Numbered from the stretch's first letter, positions 25,264 to 34,622 are shown. The stretch is 64,000 bases of DNA from Trichocoleus desertorum ATA4-8-CV12 (GCA_019358975.1 JAHHIL010000016.1:1-64000); one strand, 5' to 3'. Translations and numbers: made by a program. Notes: generated from the sequence alone by a model not told the origin.

Positions 25264-25467
25264 AGCTCTAGATGAGTCCTTTCGCTTAGCGCGGCAGACG
25301 AGGGTTGCAAGACAGAATAACCAAGGCTTTCCTGTGATTCATTGTCAGGCTTCCTGGTCAGTCCTCATATCACTCTAAGGTTGAAATTCACCTTTGAAAA
25401 TAAAAACAACGGACAGAAGCCCTAGCCGCATCAACAATTAATCGTTTGAACATAACAGAACTATAGA

Positions 25468-26024
25468 TTACTTCATATAACCTTTTGCTCTCCTGCCCTC
25501 ACCTCGATTTTGATAGGTGTGCTTCAGCGCATGGCAATTAGGGCATAAAACCTCTAAATTTGTTGGGACATTATTCAAGAAATTTCCATCAATATGATTG
25601 ATTTCTAGAGGTATTTTGTTGGTAAAAGGGTTTATTTTTGACCAACTACATTCGCTGCACTGGTAATTAGCTTTCTCTAGTAAGTAGTTTCTAATATGAG
25701 AAGAAATTAGAGTTCCGCCAGATATCTGACCGCTGACTTTACCATTCAACCAACTCTCGATATAGAGCTTCTGCCGAAATTGAGCGCTACATAATGAACT
25801 GCAATACTTCGCTCTACAGTCGCTGCTCTGCAAAACTTCACTGCAATTCAAACATGCCTTCTCTATCAGCAGTTTTTGCCTTCCTCCTTTAGTGGGGAAA
25901 GAGCTAGCTGGTACTTTGCAATCCAATATCGAATGGTTGTCTGACTTTTTCCAACCCTCTCAGCGATCTGTCTGCTAGACAAACCTAAATTTACTAACTC
26001 TTGAAGCTTCTGCTTTTCAACCAT
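25468..26024 (-). pseudogene. HTH-HNH endonuclease gene with a frameshift
   Basis: From ATG 26024 the first frame gives an HTH part (MVEKQKLQELVNLGLSSRQI then AERVGKSQTTIRYWIAKYQ) and stops soon after SPLKEEGKNC. The HNH part is in the next frame, from about SFPTKGGRQKLLIEKACLNC to the end: a zinc ribbon (CLNC..CRAKYCSSLCS), SHIRNYLLEKANYQC, and the nuclease core EINHIDGNFLNNVPTNLEVLCPNCHAL. Adding one C to the C4 run (G4 on the plus strand, 25894-25897) joins the two as SPTKGGRQK, the normal family layout. Phage and cyanobacterial HTH-HNH proteins are small homing-type nucleases. The break is a single-base change. Confidence 0.85.
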
Positions 26025-26094
26025 GAGAGCTGTAAAAAACCTACAGTTCTCATGATAAATTCAGCAATCTGTTAGTACAAACAGACTGAAAAAA

Positions 26095-26168
<74 letters not shown>

Positions 26169-26336
26169 CAGCGATTTATAAAATTAGCATACTCTTCTAG
26201 AAAAGCGCAATCCCTCTGGAAGAATTAGCAAAAACTTTCTTCAGGTAGTTTTTTCGTCCCTATATCCTGAGCAGCCATCTCACCCAAAAAGTCCCTGCTA
26301 CCTTGGGAACCGGAAGGGTCTACTAGGAGAGAGGCT

Positions 26337-28784
26337 GTGGAATACCAGGTTGTAGGCGATCGCGTGGTTTGTGGCTCAGCCCGCTTCAGTGCCTTGAGCC
26401 AGGGTCTAATTCGTTTGGAGTGGTCAGCGACAGGACAATTTGAAGATCGGCCCACTGTCCAGGCAATCACGCGACCTCAGGCTGTGCCGTTCCAGGCGAT
26501 CGCTTGGGCAGAAACCGGAGCCTTACAGCTACAAACCGAACTGATCGAAATTCACTATCAACCTAGTTCCCAGCCTTTCAACGACGACAACCTACAGATA
26601 GAGTGGCGCTGTAGTGACCAGAGTGGGCGCTGGACTCCCTCAACCGTCGATCACCAGAATTTGGGTGGTACGTTCTCCAGCCTAGACCTGATTCACCGGA
26701 ATTTTCGGCCCACGGGAGTCCATCCTGCTGCGGTGGAGCGCACTTACCCCCACACCGAAGAATGGCTTTATGGCCCGATGAAAAAGGCTCATCTCACCTT
26801 GCGCGATCGCGGAGAAACCACCCGCTTTGAAGAACCACCACTTTGGCATCTAGCTCGCGATCGCCAAACAGAGCTACCAGAGGAGGTGCAGCAGTTCTTA
26901 CAAGAGTGGCAACATTTTCCCCCAGGCATATTGAGTCGTAGTGGTTATAGTGTCTTGAATGACTCGGTGAGTGCACCACTAGAAAATAACTGGTTGGGAC
27001 AACGCCTAGATCCAGAAGGGCAAGATTGGTACTTTTTTGCGTACGGTTCTGACTATGCCGCAGCCCTCCAAAACTTTGTGCGACTTTGTGGCCCGATGCC
27101 CATGCTGCCGCGCTGGGCTTTTGGAGTTTGGTTTTCGTTGTTTGGTCAACTCTACGACACCGATTACCACAAGTTGGTGCAGCAGTTTGAAGAGCTGAAC
27201 CTACCGCTAGACGTTTTGATTCTAGATGTAGATTGGCACTTGTCCGGTTGGTGTGGGTGGGATTGGAATCCTGAGTTTTTCCCAGATGCCCCCATGTTTC
27301 TCAAGCAAATCCATCAGCAAGAATTGCATGTAGGAGCCAATGTTCACCCCGAAGGCTTAGCTCCGGGTGACAGCCAATTCCAAGCTTTGTGCGAAGCGCG
27401 GAGGTTAGACCCAGCCGATGTCAAGGCAGGAAAGGTATTTGCCGTCAAAAATCCTATGTCTAGTTGGATCTTTGAGTCCTGGCATCCCGAGGGTATGGCG
27501 GAATATAAGCCTACAGACACCGAACTAGAAACAGGATGGCTGTTATTCAACTTGGCAGAGCCAGAGGAAGCTCGGTTATTTATGCAGGTGCTACATGGGC
27601 CAAGAGAAGCTGATGGCATTGACTTTTGGTGGATTGACGGCTCAAGTGCCATTCATCCTGGTGTTAATTCCCAGCTTTGGACCAATCATGTCTATTTCAC
27701 CCATCTGGCCAATCGTGACCAGCGACCCATGATTTTGTCTCGCACAGGTGGTATTGGCTCCCATCGCTATCCCGCGCAGTTCTCAGCGGATACTTACTCG
27801 CAGTGGGAAGTGTTGCAGTTACTCGTAGACTTTACGGCACGGGCTGGTAATGTGGGCATGGCTTACTGGTCGCACGATTTAGGCGGCTTCTACAACCATG
27901 TGCCTGGAGTGCCATTTATTGATCCAGAATTGTATGTACGTTGGGTGCAATTTGGCTGCTGGAGCCCTGTGGTGCGCTTGCACTCAGATCATGGCAAACG
28001 GGAGCCTTGGGCCTACGGTCAGTGGGTGCTGGATGCAGTTCGCCAAGCCTTCCACACGCGCATTCAGTTTCTCCCTTACTTCTATCATCTGGGCCGCGTG
28101 GCCTATGATACAGGACTACCCCTGTGTCGGCCTTTGTATTTACATTATCCTCAAGACCCTGCTGCCTATGAGCAACCGACCCAATACCTCCTGGGCGATC
28201 GCGTCTTGGTAGCCCCTGTAGTAGAAGCAGGCGGATATCGCTCGGTCTATTTGCCTGACGGAAGTTGGTGGCATCGAGAAACCAGCAAATATTATTTAGG
28301 AGCACAGCAACTAAGTTTGTATGCGCCCCTAGCAGAAGTCCCTGTGTTTGTGAAAGCGGGAGCGATTTTGCCTTTACAGCCTGTCGCTTTGCACGCAGGG
28401 ACTCAACCACCGGATACGTTGCGGCTCGAAGTGTATGCAGGACAGGTAGGAGAGGTAGGAGAGGCAGGAGAACTCGATTTGTATGAAGATGATGGCACTA
28501 GTCAGGCGTATCTAACGGAAGCGGGCAGTCGCCGTCGGTTTACACAGCAGCAAGCGTTGGGCCAGCACATGCTTACTTGTGAAGCCATCCAAGGCACCTA
28601 TGCGGGGATGCCTGCGGTACGCAACTTTCAAGTTCATTGGGTGGGGTTAGAATCTCACAGCCAAGTCACTGTTCTAGGAGCAGAAATGAGTGATTTGCGT
28701 TGGGTGGGCGATCGCTTAGAAGTAACGCTGCCACAAGTTCCTCAAGCAGCTAATTGGCAGTTGGTAGTGACTGCTGAGCAGTAA
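26337..28784 (+). CDS. GH31 family alpha-glucosidase-like enzyme
   Basis: 815 residues, GTG start. The layout is that of GH31: N-terminal beta domain, TIM barrel (about 250-620) and C-terminal beta domains. Key parts: PRWAFGVWFS, LPLDVLILDVDWH, the nucleophile aspartate in GIDFWWIDGSS, MILSRTGGIGSHRYPAQFSADT with the proton-donor region, and SPVVRLHSDHGKREPW. No signal peptide, so it works in the cytosol. Substrate may be maltooligosaccharides, alpha-xylosides or related glucosides. Next to it there is no transport operon; the sugar porter is 6 kb away. Confidence 0.9.
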   Translation: MEYQVVGDRVVCGSARFSALSQGLIRLEWSATGQFEDRPTVQAITRPQAVPFQAIAWAETGALQLQTELIEIHYQPSSQPFNDDNLQIEWRCSDQSGRWTPSTVDHQNLGGTFSSLDLIHRNFRPTGVHPAAVERTYPHTEEWLYGPMKKAHLTLRDRGETTRFEEPPLWHLARDRQTELPEEVQQFLQEWQHFPPGILSRSGYSVLNDSVSAPLENNWLGQRLDPEGQDWYFFAYGSDYAAALQNFVRLCGPMPMLPRWAFGVWFSLFGQLYDTDYHKLVQQFEELNLPLDVLILDVDWHLSGWCGWDWNPEFFPDAPMFLKQIHQQELHVGANVHPEGLAPGDSQFQALCEARRLDPADVKAGKVFAVKNPMSSWIFESWHPEGMAEYKPTDTELETGWLLFNLAEPEEARLFMQVLHGPREADGIDFWWIDGSSAIHPGVNSQLWTNHVYFTHLANRDQRPMILSRTGGIGSHRYPAQFSADTYSQWEVLQLLVDFTARAGNVGMAYWSHDLGGFYNHVPGVPFIDPELYVRWVQFGCWSPVVRLHSDHGKREPWAYGQWVLDAVRQAFHTRIQFLPYFYHLGRVAYDTGLPLCRPLYLHYPQDPAAYEQPTQYLLGDRVLVAPVVEAGGYRSVYLPDGSWWHRETSKYYLGAQQLSLYAPLAEVPVFVKAGAILPLQPVALHAGTQPPDTLRLEVYAGQVGEVGEAGELDLYEDDGTSQAYLTEAGSRRRFTQQQALGQHMLTCEAIQGTYAGMPAVRNFQVHWVGLESHSQVTVLGAEMSDLRWVGDRLEVTLPQVPQAANWQLVVTAEQ

Positions 28785-28858
28785 GGCAAGTTAGCTTTAA
28801 TTTCGCGATCGCCCCCCGCCAAGGCCACAACATTCAGAGACAATAGAAAATAGCAATC

Positions 28859-29104
28859 ATGACTTCTCGCGAGACGACTCTCTCTGAATCTGGTATGACT
28901 AAGACGAGCAATACGATTAAACTAGACCAATTTTTGAAGGTAATGGGAATTGTAGATACGGGTGGCCAAGCCAAGATGATCATTCAAGACGAGGTGGTGA
29001 GTGTGAATGGCGTTTTAGAAACTCGTCGAGGCCGCAAACTAGTCTCCGGCGATCGCGTCACCCTGGATGGCCAAACCTTTGAAGTGGATTTGGAGAACCT
29101 TTAG
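28859..29104 (+). CDS. Small S4-domain RNA-binding protein
   Basis: The second ATG, at 28895, starts the conserved part (MTKTSNTIKLDQFLKVMGIV). The S4 fold reads IKLDQFLKVMGIVDTGGQAK then DEVVSVNGVLETRRGRKLVS. This matches the 70-residue YbcJ/RqcP-like proteins that bind structured RNA or the ribosome. The 12 residues before MTKTSN carry no domain. It is on its own transcription unit after GH31, 74 bases later. Confidence 0.85.
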   Translation: MTSRETTLSESGMTKTSNTIKLDQFLKVMGIVDTGGQAKMIIQDEVVSVNGVLETRRGRKLVSGDRVTLDGQTFEVDLENL

Positions 29105-29179
29105 CTTTCTCTAGAGCTACCGTGTATTGCAAGTAAATTGCTGCGGGTAAGCTGCCTTGAGACCTAACCTAACCCCCAG

Positions 29180-29202
29180 CCCCTTCCCTACAAGGGAAGG
29201 GG
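29180..29202. terminator. Palindrome between convergent genes (dispersed cyanobacterial repeat)
   Basis: CCCCTTCCCT at 29180-29189 and AGGGAAGGGG at 29193-29202 form a perfect 10-bp stem with a 3-base loop. The motif AACCCCCAGCCCCTTCCCTA occurs again in degenerate form near 61155. It stands between the S4 gene and the convergent hemJ and may stop transcription from both sides. No U-run follows. Confidence 0.6.
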
Positions 29203-29250
29203 AGTAAAACTCTAGTTAAGAGCTTTGACTAACTCTTTACCGCTTTCTCG

Positions 29251-29844
29251 TTAAGAATTAGCAGGTAAAGAGTTGTCCGTTGTTTGCGCAGCGGCAGCCA
29301 TTTTCTCTTCGTTTTTGCGGCGGATTTTGGCGTAAAGCTGGATGGTTGCGGCCATTGTAATCACTAATCCGACAACCACCCAAGCCGTAGCATCGGTAGG
29401 TAAGTTGTTTTTGAAGACCGCCAACATCACGATCACGACTAGGAGGAGTGTTGGTGCTTCATTTAAGGCTCGCAACTGCCGACTGTTCCACTTACACTCG
29501 CCCCTGTCTAGTTGCTTGAGCAGACGACCGCAGTAGTGGTGATAGACCAACAAGATGGCGACGAATGCCAATTTGATGTGCAACCAGCGATCGCGCAAAA
29601 GGTCAGGTTGGGTATAGAGCATCCCGATCGCCATTGCCACCGTTACTGCCATTCCGGGCGTGGTGATGATGTTGTACAGGCGCTTTTCCATCAAGGCGTA
29701 CTGCTGCTGCAAAATGGAACGAGCAGGTTCTGGCTTCTCTTCTGCCTCTACGTGATAGATGAATAAACGTACTAAATAGAAAAGTCCGGCGAACCAAACT
29801 ACAACGCCAATGATATGAAATGCTTTAAACCAGAAATAAGCCAT
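29251..29844 (-). CDS. hemJ: Protoporphyrinogen IX oxidase HemJ
   Basis: I choose MAYFWFKAFHIIGVVVWFAG (ATG 29844); an upstream in-frame ATG at 29871 adds ten residues. The 197-residue membrane protein has four to five helices with conserved His (FHIIGVVVWFAG), then the RLYNIITTPGM motif, WLHIKLAFVAILLVYHHYC with the other histidines, and LRALNEAPTLLLV. HemJ is the usual protoporphyrinogen oxidase of cyanobacteria, acting before heme and chlorophyll branch. The C-terminal tail is polar and variable. Confidence 0.92.
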   Translation of the reverse strand: MAYFWFKAFHIIGVVVWFAGLFYLVRLFIYHVEAEEKPEPARSILQQQYALMEKRLYNIITTPGMAVTVAMAIGMLYTQPDLLRDRWLHIKLAFVAILLVYHHYCGRLLKQLDRGECKWNSRQLRALNEAPTLLLVVIVMLAVFKNNLPTDATAWVVVGLVITMAATIQLYAKIRRKNEEKMAAAAQTTDNSLPANS

Positions 29845-30119
29845 GAATGCAAATCTCCCAAACAGCCTCATAACCAGAGTATCCGTTCCAGTATGCCACT
29901 GGTCGAGCTGCTTAAAAGTTGTTTAGCAAGTAAATTTACGGGTTCGTATGAATTCAGTTGTAGAAGCAAAGTCCTCATAGCTCCAAGCCACTCACAATTT
30001 AATGAGTCCTGAAGCTCAAAAGAGATGTAGATAGAAGCCAGCAATATCTTCAAGGTTTATACGGTGATCACCAACCCAATGCATAACTAAACTTGGGGGA
30101 GTCTGCACGAAAAAATCCA

Positions 30120-30572
30120 ATGAAGTTCTTGAAACTAGCTGCTATTTTTAGCCTCACGTCTGTGTTATTTGGCTGTGCCCCATCAGGCAAGAAAACTGCT
30201 GAAGAATTCCTCCAAAAACTCTCCAACGGAAACTCCACATCAGCGCAAAATTTTTGCGTTCTATCTGACGCTAAGTCGAACCCACTGAATGCGGTGCGGA
30301 GTTGGAAGATCCTAAGTGAGCAATCGGAGGATGAACACAAGCTAGTTACCGCCAGAATAGATTCATCCGATGCTCAGGGTCAGACCATCACAAAGGATTG
30401 GAAGTTTGAGGTTTGGAAGACTGAGGATGCGATCGCCAATAACCGTAAGGTATTTGATAGCCTACGACAAAAAGGTATTCAAGTTACAGATACCAGCCCC
30501 AACCGCAGTGACTGGAGCCCAAACTCAAACTGTGTTGTTATTCAGGAGCTAAGTACAGGACAAAAATTGTAG
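30120..30572 (+). CDS. Small lipoprotein, last residues altered by IS insertion
   Basis: The ATG at 30120 gives a lipoprotein signal (MKFLKLAAIFSLTSVLFGC, lipobox LFGC). The mature region has NFCVLSDAKSN, VRSWKILSEQ, a KDWKFEVWKTEDAI strand-helix and SNCVVIQE near the end; two cysteines could pair. Function unknown. The final eight codons come from the left tip of the IS4 element. Removing the element and one target copy restores the ending CVVIQETQ, so the insertion replaced only two residues and lengthened the tail. Confidence 0.75.
   Translation: MKFLKLAAIFSLTSVLFGCAPSGKKTAEEFLQKLSNGNSTSAQNFCVLSDAKSNPLNAVRSWKILSEQSEDEHKLVTARIDSSDAQGQTITKDWKFEVWKTEDAIANNRKVFDSLRQKGIQVTDTSPNRSDWSPNSNCVVIQELSTGQKL
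30540..30548. repeat. 9-bp target-site duplication, left
   Basis: ATTCAGGAG, identical to 31691-31699 on the other side of the IS4 element. Confidence 0.95.
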
Positions 30573-31610
30573 AACATTCTGAAACTCATTCATTTTCTGC
30601 TCCAAGTTAAGAACAATATGACGGAGATGGTCAAAACCATAGCGGAAAATACTCTTGGCTCTACGTCCATGCTTTTTGATCGCCAATGGTCTGATTTCAT
30701 GGAGCCATTCTCCGGTGAGGATCACCCAGCACAGCGCTAAGGAGAGCAGCGCCAGCAGCTTATTGAGTCGCTCCCCATCGCTGAGGTGGGTGGATTCCAA
30801 GCAGAACCCTCGGCTCTTGAAAATGCCAAACAAAGTTTCAATTCCCCAGCGCTTGGCATAATCTGTAATTGCGGACTGAGGAGCAGCCTGAGTTGCAACC
30901 ACCAGCAGGGTACCATCGTCCAACCGCAATGCTGCGATGTAGAGCCAATGTCCCCACAATTGTCGTTTATGCCGCAGCACCTGATGCTGTCCAGGCTGAA
31001 GGGCTTGAAAGACGGCACTGACCTTGAAACGTTGACGGCCTTTGCCCATGATGTGATTGTGACGGATGCGGATGCGAAAGGGGGTTCGTGGCTCTTGCAA
31101 CAAGTAGCTAAACCAGTCTTTGCCGATGAACTCTCGGTCTGCGGTTAGGCAGGCAAGCTCCCGCTCTCCGAAGCGTTCCAGAAACTGGTTGAACCACTCG
31201 ATGCGTTCATCGGTGTTGGAATTGCCGGGCTTATCGAGGAGGCACCAGACGACAGGAAAGGCGATGCCTTCATGAACTACACCCAGCATCAGAATGTTGA
31301 AGGTGTGCTCCCCAAATTGCCACTGCGTCCGGTCCAGGGAGAGCACCCACGGTTCAGGAATGCCCATGAGAGCTACCACTGCCTGGGCGATCTCAGCATA
31401 ATCGATGGCATAGTGGCGGAAAAACCGCTGGAGTCGTTTGTAATGCGAGTCGGTTTGGGCCTTGCCACTGAAGGCCGTGGCGAGTTCAGCAAAGTTGATG
31501 GTTTTAACTCGCAGCAGAGCGATTAGGAAAGCGGCTAGAAAACTTAGTCTGGCTCCATGCCAAGCGAGGTGGGGACGCAAGGCATCGCGAAGTAGAGTAA
31601 CCTGATGCAT
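30549..31610 (-). CDS. IS4-family transposase
   Basis: 353 residues. The DDE RNase-H fold is readable: first aspartate in WVLSLDRTQWQ, second in ELACLTADREFIG, and the glutamate in the YAKRWGIETLFGIFKSRG region (Y-(2)-R-(3)-E signature). The N-terminal helices with LSFLAAFLIALLRVKTINFAEL bind DNA. No frameshift or stop. Its ATG (31608-31610) is one base from a strong hairpin (31612-31650). Confidence 0.92.
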   Translation of the reverse strand: MHQVTLLRDALRPHLAWHGARLSFLAAFLIALLRVKTINFAELATAFSGKAQTDSHYKRLQRFFRHYAIDYAEIAQAVVALMGIPEPWVLSLDRTQWQFGEHTFNILMLGVVHEGIAFPVVWCLLDKPGNSNTDERIEWFNQFLERFGERELACLTADREFIGKDWFSYLLQEPRTPFRIRIRHNHIMGKGRQRFKVSAVFQALQPGQHQVLRHKRQLWGHWLYIAALRLDDGTLLVVATQAAPQSAITDYAKRWGIETLFGIFKSRGFCLESTHLSDGERLNKLLALLSLALCWVILTGEWLHEIRPLAIKKHGRRAKSIFRYGFDHLRHIVLNLEQKMNEFQNVLQFLSCT

Positions 31611-31611
31611 A

Positions 31612-31650
31612 GGGTTTCATGCTCGGAATGTGGTAATTCTCATGAAACCC
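31612..31650 (-). promoter_or_regulatory. Hairpin abutting the IS4 transposase start codon
   Basis: GGGTTTCATG at 31612-31621 pairs perfectly with CATGAAACCC at 31641-31650, with a 19-base loop. On the minus strand it ends one base before ATG, so in long read-through transcripts it would hide the initiation region. On the plus strand it is followed by TTTT and could act as a terminator. Confidence 0.65.
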
Positions 31651-31690
31651 TTTTCTTCGGAGTATTTGCAAGCTTTTGTCCTGTACTTAG

Positions 31691-31699
31691 ATTCAGGAG
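31691..31699. repeat. 9-bp target-site duplication, right
   Basis: ATTCAGGAG, matching 30540-30548. It contains the stop codon (TGA, minus strand) of the Nif3-like gene. Confidence 0.95.
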
Positions 31700-32508
31700 A
31701 CACAATGATGGTAGAACTGACGAAAATCCTCATCCTCGCTGCTGAGTTGCACCCATTCCAGCCCCAGTACCCGCAATTTTTCGACTAGGCGAGCACAGGC
31801 TGGACGTTCGGTGGCGTAATGTCCCGCATCGATCAGAATTAGGCCGCGATCGCGACTCTCTTGAAACTGGTGAAACTTACAATCTGAGGTGAGGTAAGCT
31901 TGCGCTCCAGTCTTGACCACAGCGGAGATATAGCTAGCTCCTGAGCCACCCAAAACGGCTACCTTATGAATTGGTTGGTGCAGATTAGCAGTGGGCGAGA
32001 AAATCAAGTTAGGTGGGGCTAACTGCGCTTGAATGCGGGCTAGCAGATCTTGTAAAGAAAGAGCTGGATCGAGCAACCCGACTCGCCCGTAACCAAAGCC
32101 GTTTTGAGTCGGCACAATGGGAGCAACCTGGTTCAGATCCAGAACTTCGGCTAAGACATCTGCTGTACCATGATTCACCTGGTCAAAGTTGGTGTGAGCC
32201 GTGTAAATGCTGATTTGGTGGGTAAACGATAGGCGAACCATATCACTGATGGGATCGCCTTTTTGCAAGGACTTGAGAGGGCCAAAAATCAAGGGATGGT
32301 GGGCAAAGATCAAATTGACTGGAATCCCTGCCTGACGGAGCGCGATCGCCTCTTGCATCACGCTTAGCGTTGGGGTGAGGCAGACTAAAACGTAGGCGGC
32401 TTGATCGAGAACCCCTGGTTCTACTTGCCAACCACAGTTATCCCAACTTTCCTGCCAACTTGGATTGGCCCAAGCTTCAAACCAGGTCACTAAATCTGCA
32501 ACTTTCAT
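31693..32508 (-). CDS. Nif3-like dinuclear metal-centre protein (DUF34)
   Basis: 271 residues. Metal-binding histidines are in FAHHPLIF (near residue 69) and TAHTNFDQV (near 104), and the C-terminal half has VLGGSGASYISAVVKTGAQAYLTSDCK and DAGHYATE. These are hallmarks of the Nif3/YbgI family, hexameric proteins of unclear function (GTP cyclohydrolase-like or metal chaperone). Length is normal. The 3' end used to overlap the lipoprotein gene before the IS4 insertion. Confidence 0.9.
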   Translation of the reverse strand: MKVADLVTWFEAWANPSWQESWDNCGWQVEPGVLDQAAYVLVCLTPTLSVMQEAIALRQAGIPVNLIFAHHPLIFGPLKSLQKGDPISDMVRLSFTHQISIYTAHTNFDQVNHGTADVLAEVLDLNQVAPIVPTQNGFGYGRVGLLDPALSLQDLLARIQAQLAPPNLIFSPTANLHQPIHKVAVLGGSGASYISAVVKTGAQAYLTSDCKFHQFQESRDRGLILIDAGHYATERPACARLVEKLRVLGLEWVQLSSEDEDFRQFYHHCVS

Positions 32509-32619
32509 CCCACTTCAGCCACCGACATTCTGCACCCAACCTAGCACGAGACCGCTTGGATCATAGTTCACGTGAGGCAAAGCTCTACCCAAGCTAATTC
32601 AGCCCATCGTTCTAGATGC

Positions 32620-34050
32620 CTAGATGCCTTTTTGCAGCCAATCTTCCCCGATGCGAATGGTGAGGTCGGATTCTAAATCTCCGGTAGAAGTCGCTTCAAT
32701 GTTGCCCAAGCCGATCGCCTTTTTGAGGACTGCTGCCCCCTCTAAGTCACCTTGCTGCACAATAATTTGGGTTTGGCGCTGATGGTCGGGCCAGTCTTGC
32801 ACAATGTAGACATTGGGGAAGCCTTGGTTTTCTAGAATTTCAGCCACGCGGCTACCCAGTTCAGGTTGCCCAGAGGCATTTTGAATGGCGATCCGCAAGC
32901 CTTGGGGAGCGGTATCAGACGCTAGGTGGTATTGGCTATCTAGGGCTAATCCGGCAGCATCGATTTTGAAAAATTCCCGCATGACGCGATCGCGCCCCTG
33001 ATCGTCCATGATCCAGTAGCTAGAAATATATTCATCGGCTTGGCTAAAGCGACCTGGCAACATCACCATCTTGAATTGATCGCGCTCTAGCCCAAGACCA
33101 AAGCCGATTAGCGACAACATTTCTTCCAAAGTGAGGTTGGTGTCAATGTACTTCCGCATAATTCGGATCGCTTTAGGCAGACGGGGTAGCACACTGGGGC
33201 TGGTTAGGCGATCGCGTAGTGCCTTGATCAAAGCTTGCTGGCGCTGGACTCGGCCAATGTCACCATACGCATCGTTACGAAACCGAGCAAACCCTTCGGC
33301 TTGTTCTCCATCTAGAGTTTGCCAGCCCTGAGCCAAGTCAATTCTGAGCTTCTGGGTCTGATCTTCATAGAACATTGGCGTGGGTACAAAGACATCCACA
33401 CCGCCCAGCAAGTCTACAATCTCACGGAAAGCATCAGTGCTGACGCGCACGTAGCGGTCAATCGGCACATTATTTAAGTGACGGCTGACCACTCGCGCAG
33501 TTAAAGCAGGGCCACCACTGGCATTCGCTTGGTTGATTTTGGTGATCCCGATTTCAGGAATCTCTACCTGAGTGTCTCTAGGGATCGACAGCATACTAAC
33601 TGACTTGGTTTTTGGATCAACCCGCAATAGTAACATCGTGTCACTGCGACCCTCGAAAACCTCTGGTGAGTTTCCCGTCATCCCCGGAACGCGATCGATC
33701 CCCATCACTAAAATGTTGACCGGGCGAGAGATTTTGTACTGTAGCCCTTTTTGCCACAGGTTGTTTAGCGACACATTTTGCGCATCAGAAGTCGAGGGGG
33801 GTGCCACAGGAGCTAGCAAGGCCACCGTGGCCCCAATAGACGCTGATACGGTGGTTGTTAAGACGAAAGCAAAACTCCAAAAGAGGCGTTTGGCAAGGGT
33901 TGTGCGTTTGGGAAAAGGGGCAGAGGCGACCGGGTTGGGCATGGGCGATTCAAATGGAGTGACTGGCGGAGGAAAAACTACCGATGCTTCCGTACCGCTC
34001 GGTTGTTGCAACTTGGAATTGCGGGTAGATTGTTCCACTCCTTCTATCAC
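32620..34050 (-). CDS. LytR-CpsA-Psr (LCP) family envelope glycopolymer ligase with LytR_C domain
   Basis: 476 residues. A short cytosolic N-terminus and one membrane helix (about 55-80, FWSFAFVLTTTVSASIGAT). The LCP domain (about 105-290) has NILVMGIDRVPG, the GRSDTMLLLRVDP strand, the SIPRDTQVEIP motif and the FARFRNDAYGDIGRVQRQQ region with arginines that bind polyprenyl phosphate. A LytR_C domain follows (about 390-470, LRIAIQNASGQPELG). LCP proteins attach polymers to peptidoglycan or in cyanobacteria probably to envelope polysaccharides. Acts on the periplasmic face. Confidence 0.92.
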   Translation of the reverse strand: MIEGVEQSTRNSKLQQPSGTEASVVFPPPVTPFESPMPNPVASAPFPKRTTLAKRLFWSFAFVLTTTVSASIGATVALLAPVAPPSTSDAQNVSLNNLWQKGLQYKISRPVNILVMGIDRVPGMTGNSPEVFEGRSDTMLLLRVDPKTKSVSMLSIPRDTQVEIPEIGITKINQANASGGPALTARVVSRHLNNVPIDRYVRVSTDAFREIVDLLGGVDVFVPTPMFYEDQTQKLRIDLAQGWQTLDGEQAEGFARFRNDAYGDIGRVQRQQALIKALRDRLTSPSVLPRLPKAIRIMRKYIDTNLTLEEMLSLIGFGLGLERDQFKMVMLPGRFSQADEYISSYWIMDDQGRDRVMREFFKIDAAGLALDSQYHLASDTAPQGLRIAIQNASGQPELGSRVAEILENQGFPNVYIVQDWPDHQRQTQIIVQQGDLEGAAVLKKAIGLGNIEATSTGDLESDLTIRIGEDWLQKGI

Positions 34051-34460
34051 CTTTACCTCACCTGAACAACCGGATTTTACGTGTGTAGTTTTGTTAATTT
34101 AACGCGATTATACCCCTGTGATTGTTATTTCCCAGTAAAAAAATAGGTATTTATCACAATTCTCAACTGGGTGAATTTGGGTGAATTTTAAGAAAAGCCC
34201 AGGAAGCATAGTATGGAATGCGCACTAAGCATCTGACTCGAAGCTTTCACCTGACCCCAGCGCAGAGCACCTTATTTTTGGCGACATTAAGGTGGTTTGT
34301 GGCTAGGCGATCGCCTTAAAGCAGATTCATCAATTTTGATTAACTAATTTTATTTAATTGTAGGAAATTTGGCGCGGCCTCTCCTAGCCTTTAAGAAGTC
34401 AAGCTAATGGAGAGGGTTTGTTTCAGCAGCGACCTTGCTGAATTGGCAGGGACTAGAGGC
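34051..34460. other. Intergenic region upstream of the LCP gene
   Basis: 410 AT-rich bases between the LCP gene and a small leftward gene. A GGGTGAATTT unit is repeated twice in tandem near 34169-34188. No coding or RNA feature is supported. Confidence 0.4.
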
Positions 34461-34622
34461 CTAAATAACCTTCGGGTCTTCTTCCTCTTCAACTTGAGCG
34501 ATCGGCCAAGGGGTGGGCAAGGTGTCGAATGAGTCTGTTTCGGACAAGCTCGCTCGACCTAAAGGCTGGGCTTTGGTCATACCGAGCTGTTTCTTCAGAA
34601 TGCTGATTAAACGTGTGAGCAT
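34461..34622 (-). CDS. Small unknown protein, 53 residues
   Basis: ATG 34622 is preceded by GAGGAG on the minus strand, which makes this start much better than the one at 34676. The product is MLTRLISILKKQLGMTKAQP, then a Ser/Thr/Pro stretch and the acidic end EEEEDPKVI. It looks like an amphipathic basic helix with an acidic tail; no family known to me. Confidence 0.55.
   Translation of the reverse strand: MLTRLISILKKQLGMTKAQPLGRASLSETDSFDTLPTPWPIAQVEEEEDPKVI

Larger units (their letters stand above)
30549..31690 (-). mobile_element. IS4-family insertion sequence, complete and recent
   Basis: 1142 bp with perfect 17-bp terminal inverted repeats: CTAAGTACAGGACAAAA at 30549-30565 and its complement at 31674-31690. 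It has an intact transposase gene and exact 9-bp direct repeats. The stop codon of the transposase is inside the left TIR. All this points to a young insertion. It fell into the overlap of two convergent genes. Confidence 0.95.

Noticed and set aside
27916-28410. A 164-codon minus-strand frame in the GH31 gene
   Set aside because: Antisense shadow of a strongly supported enzyme; composition follows codon reversal.
26337-29104. A single carbohydrate operon from GH31 to S4
   Set aside because: The S4 gene has its own spacing and function in RNA binding; there is no transporter or regulator beside GH31.
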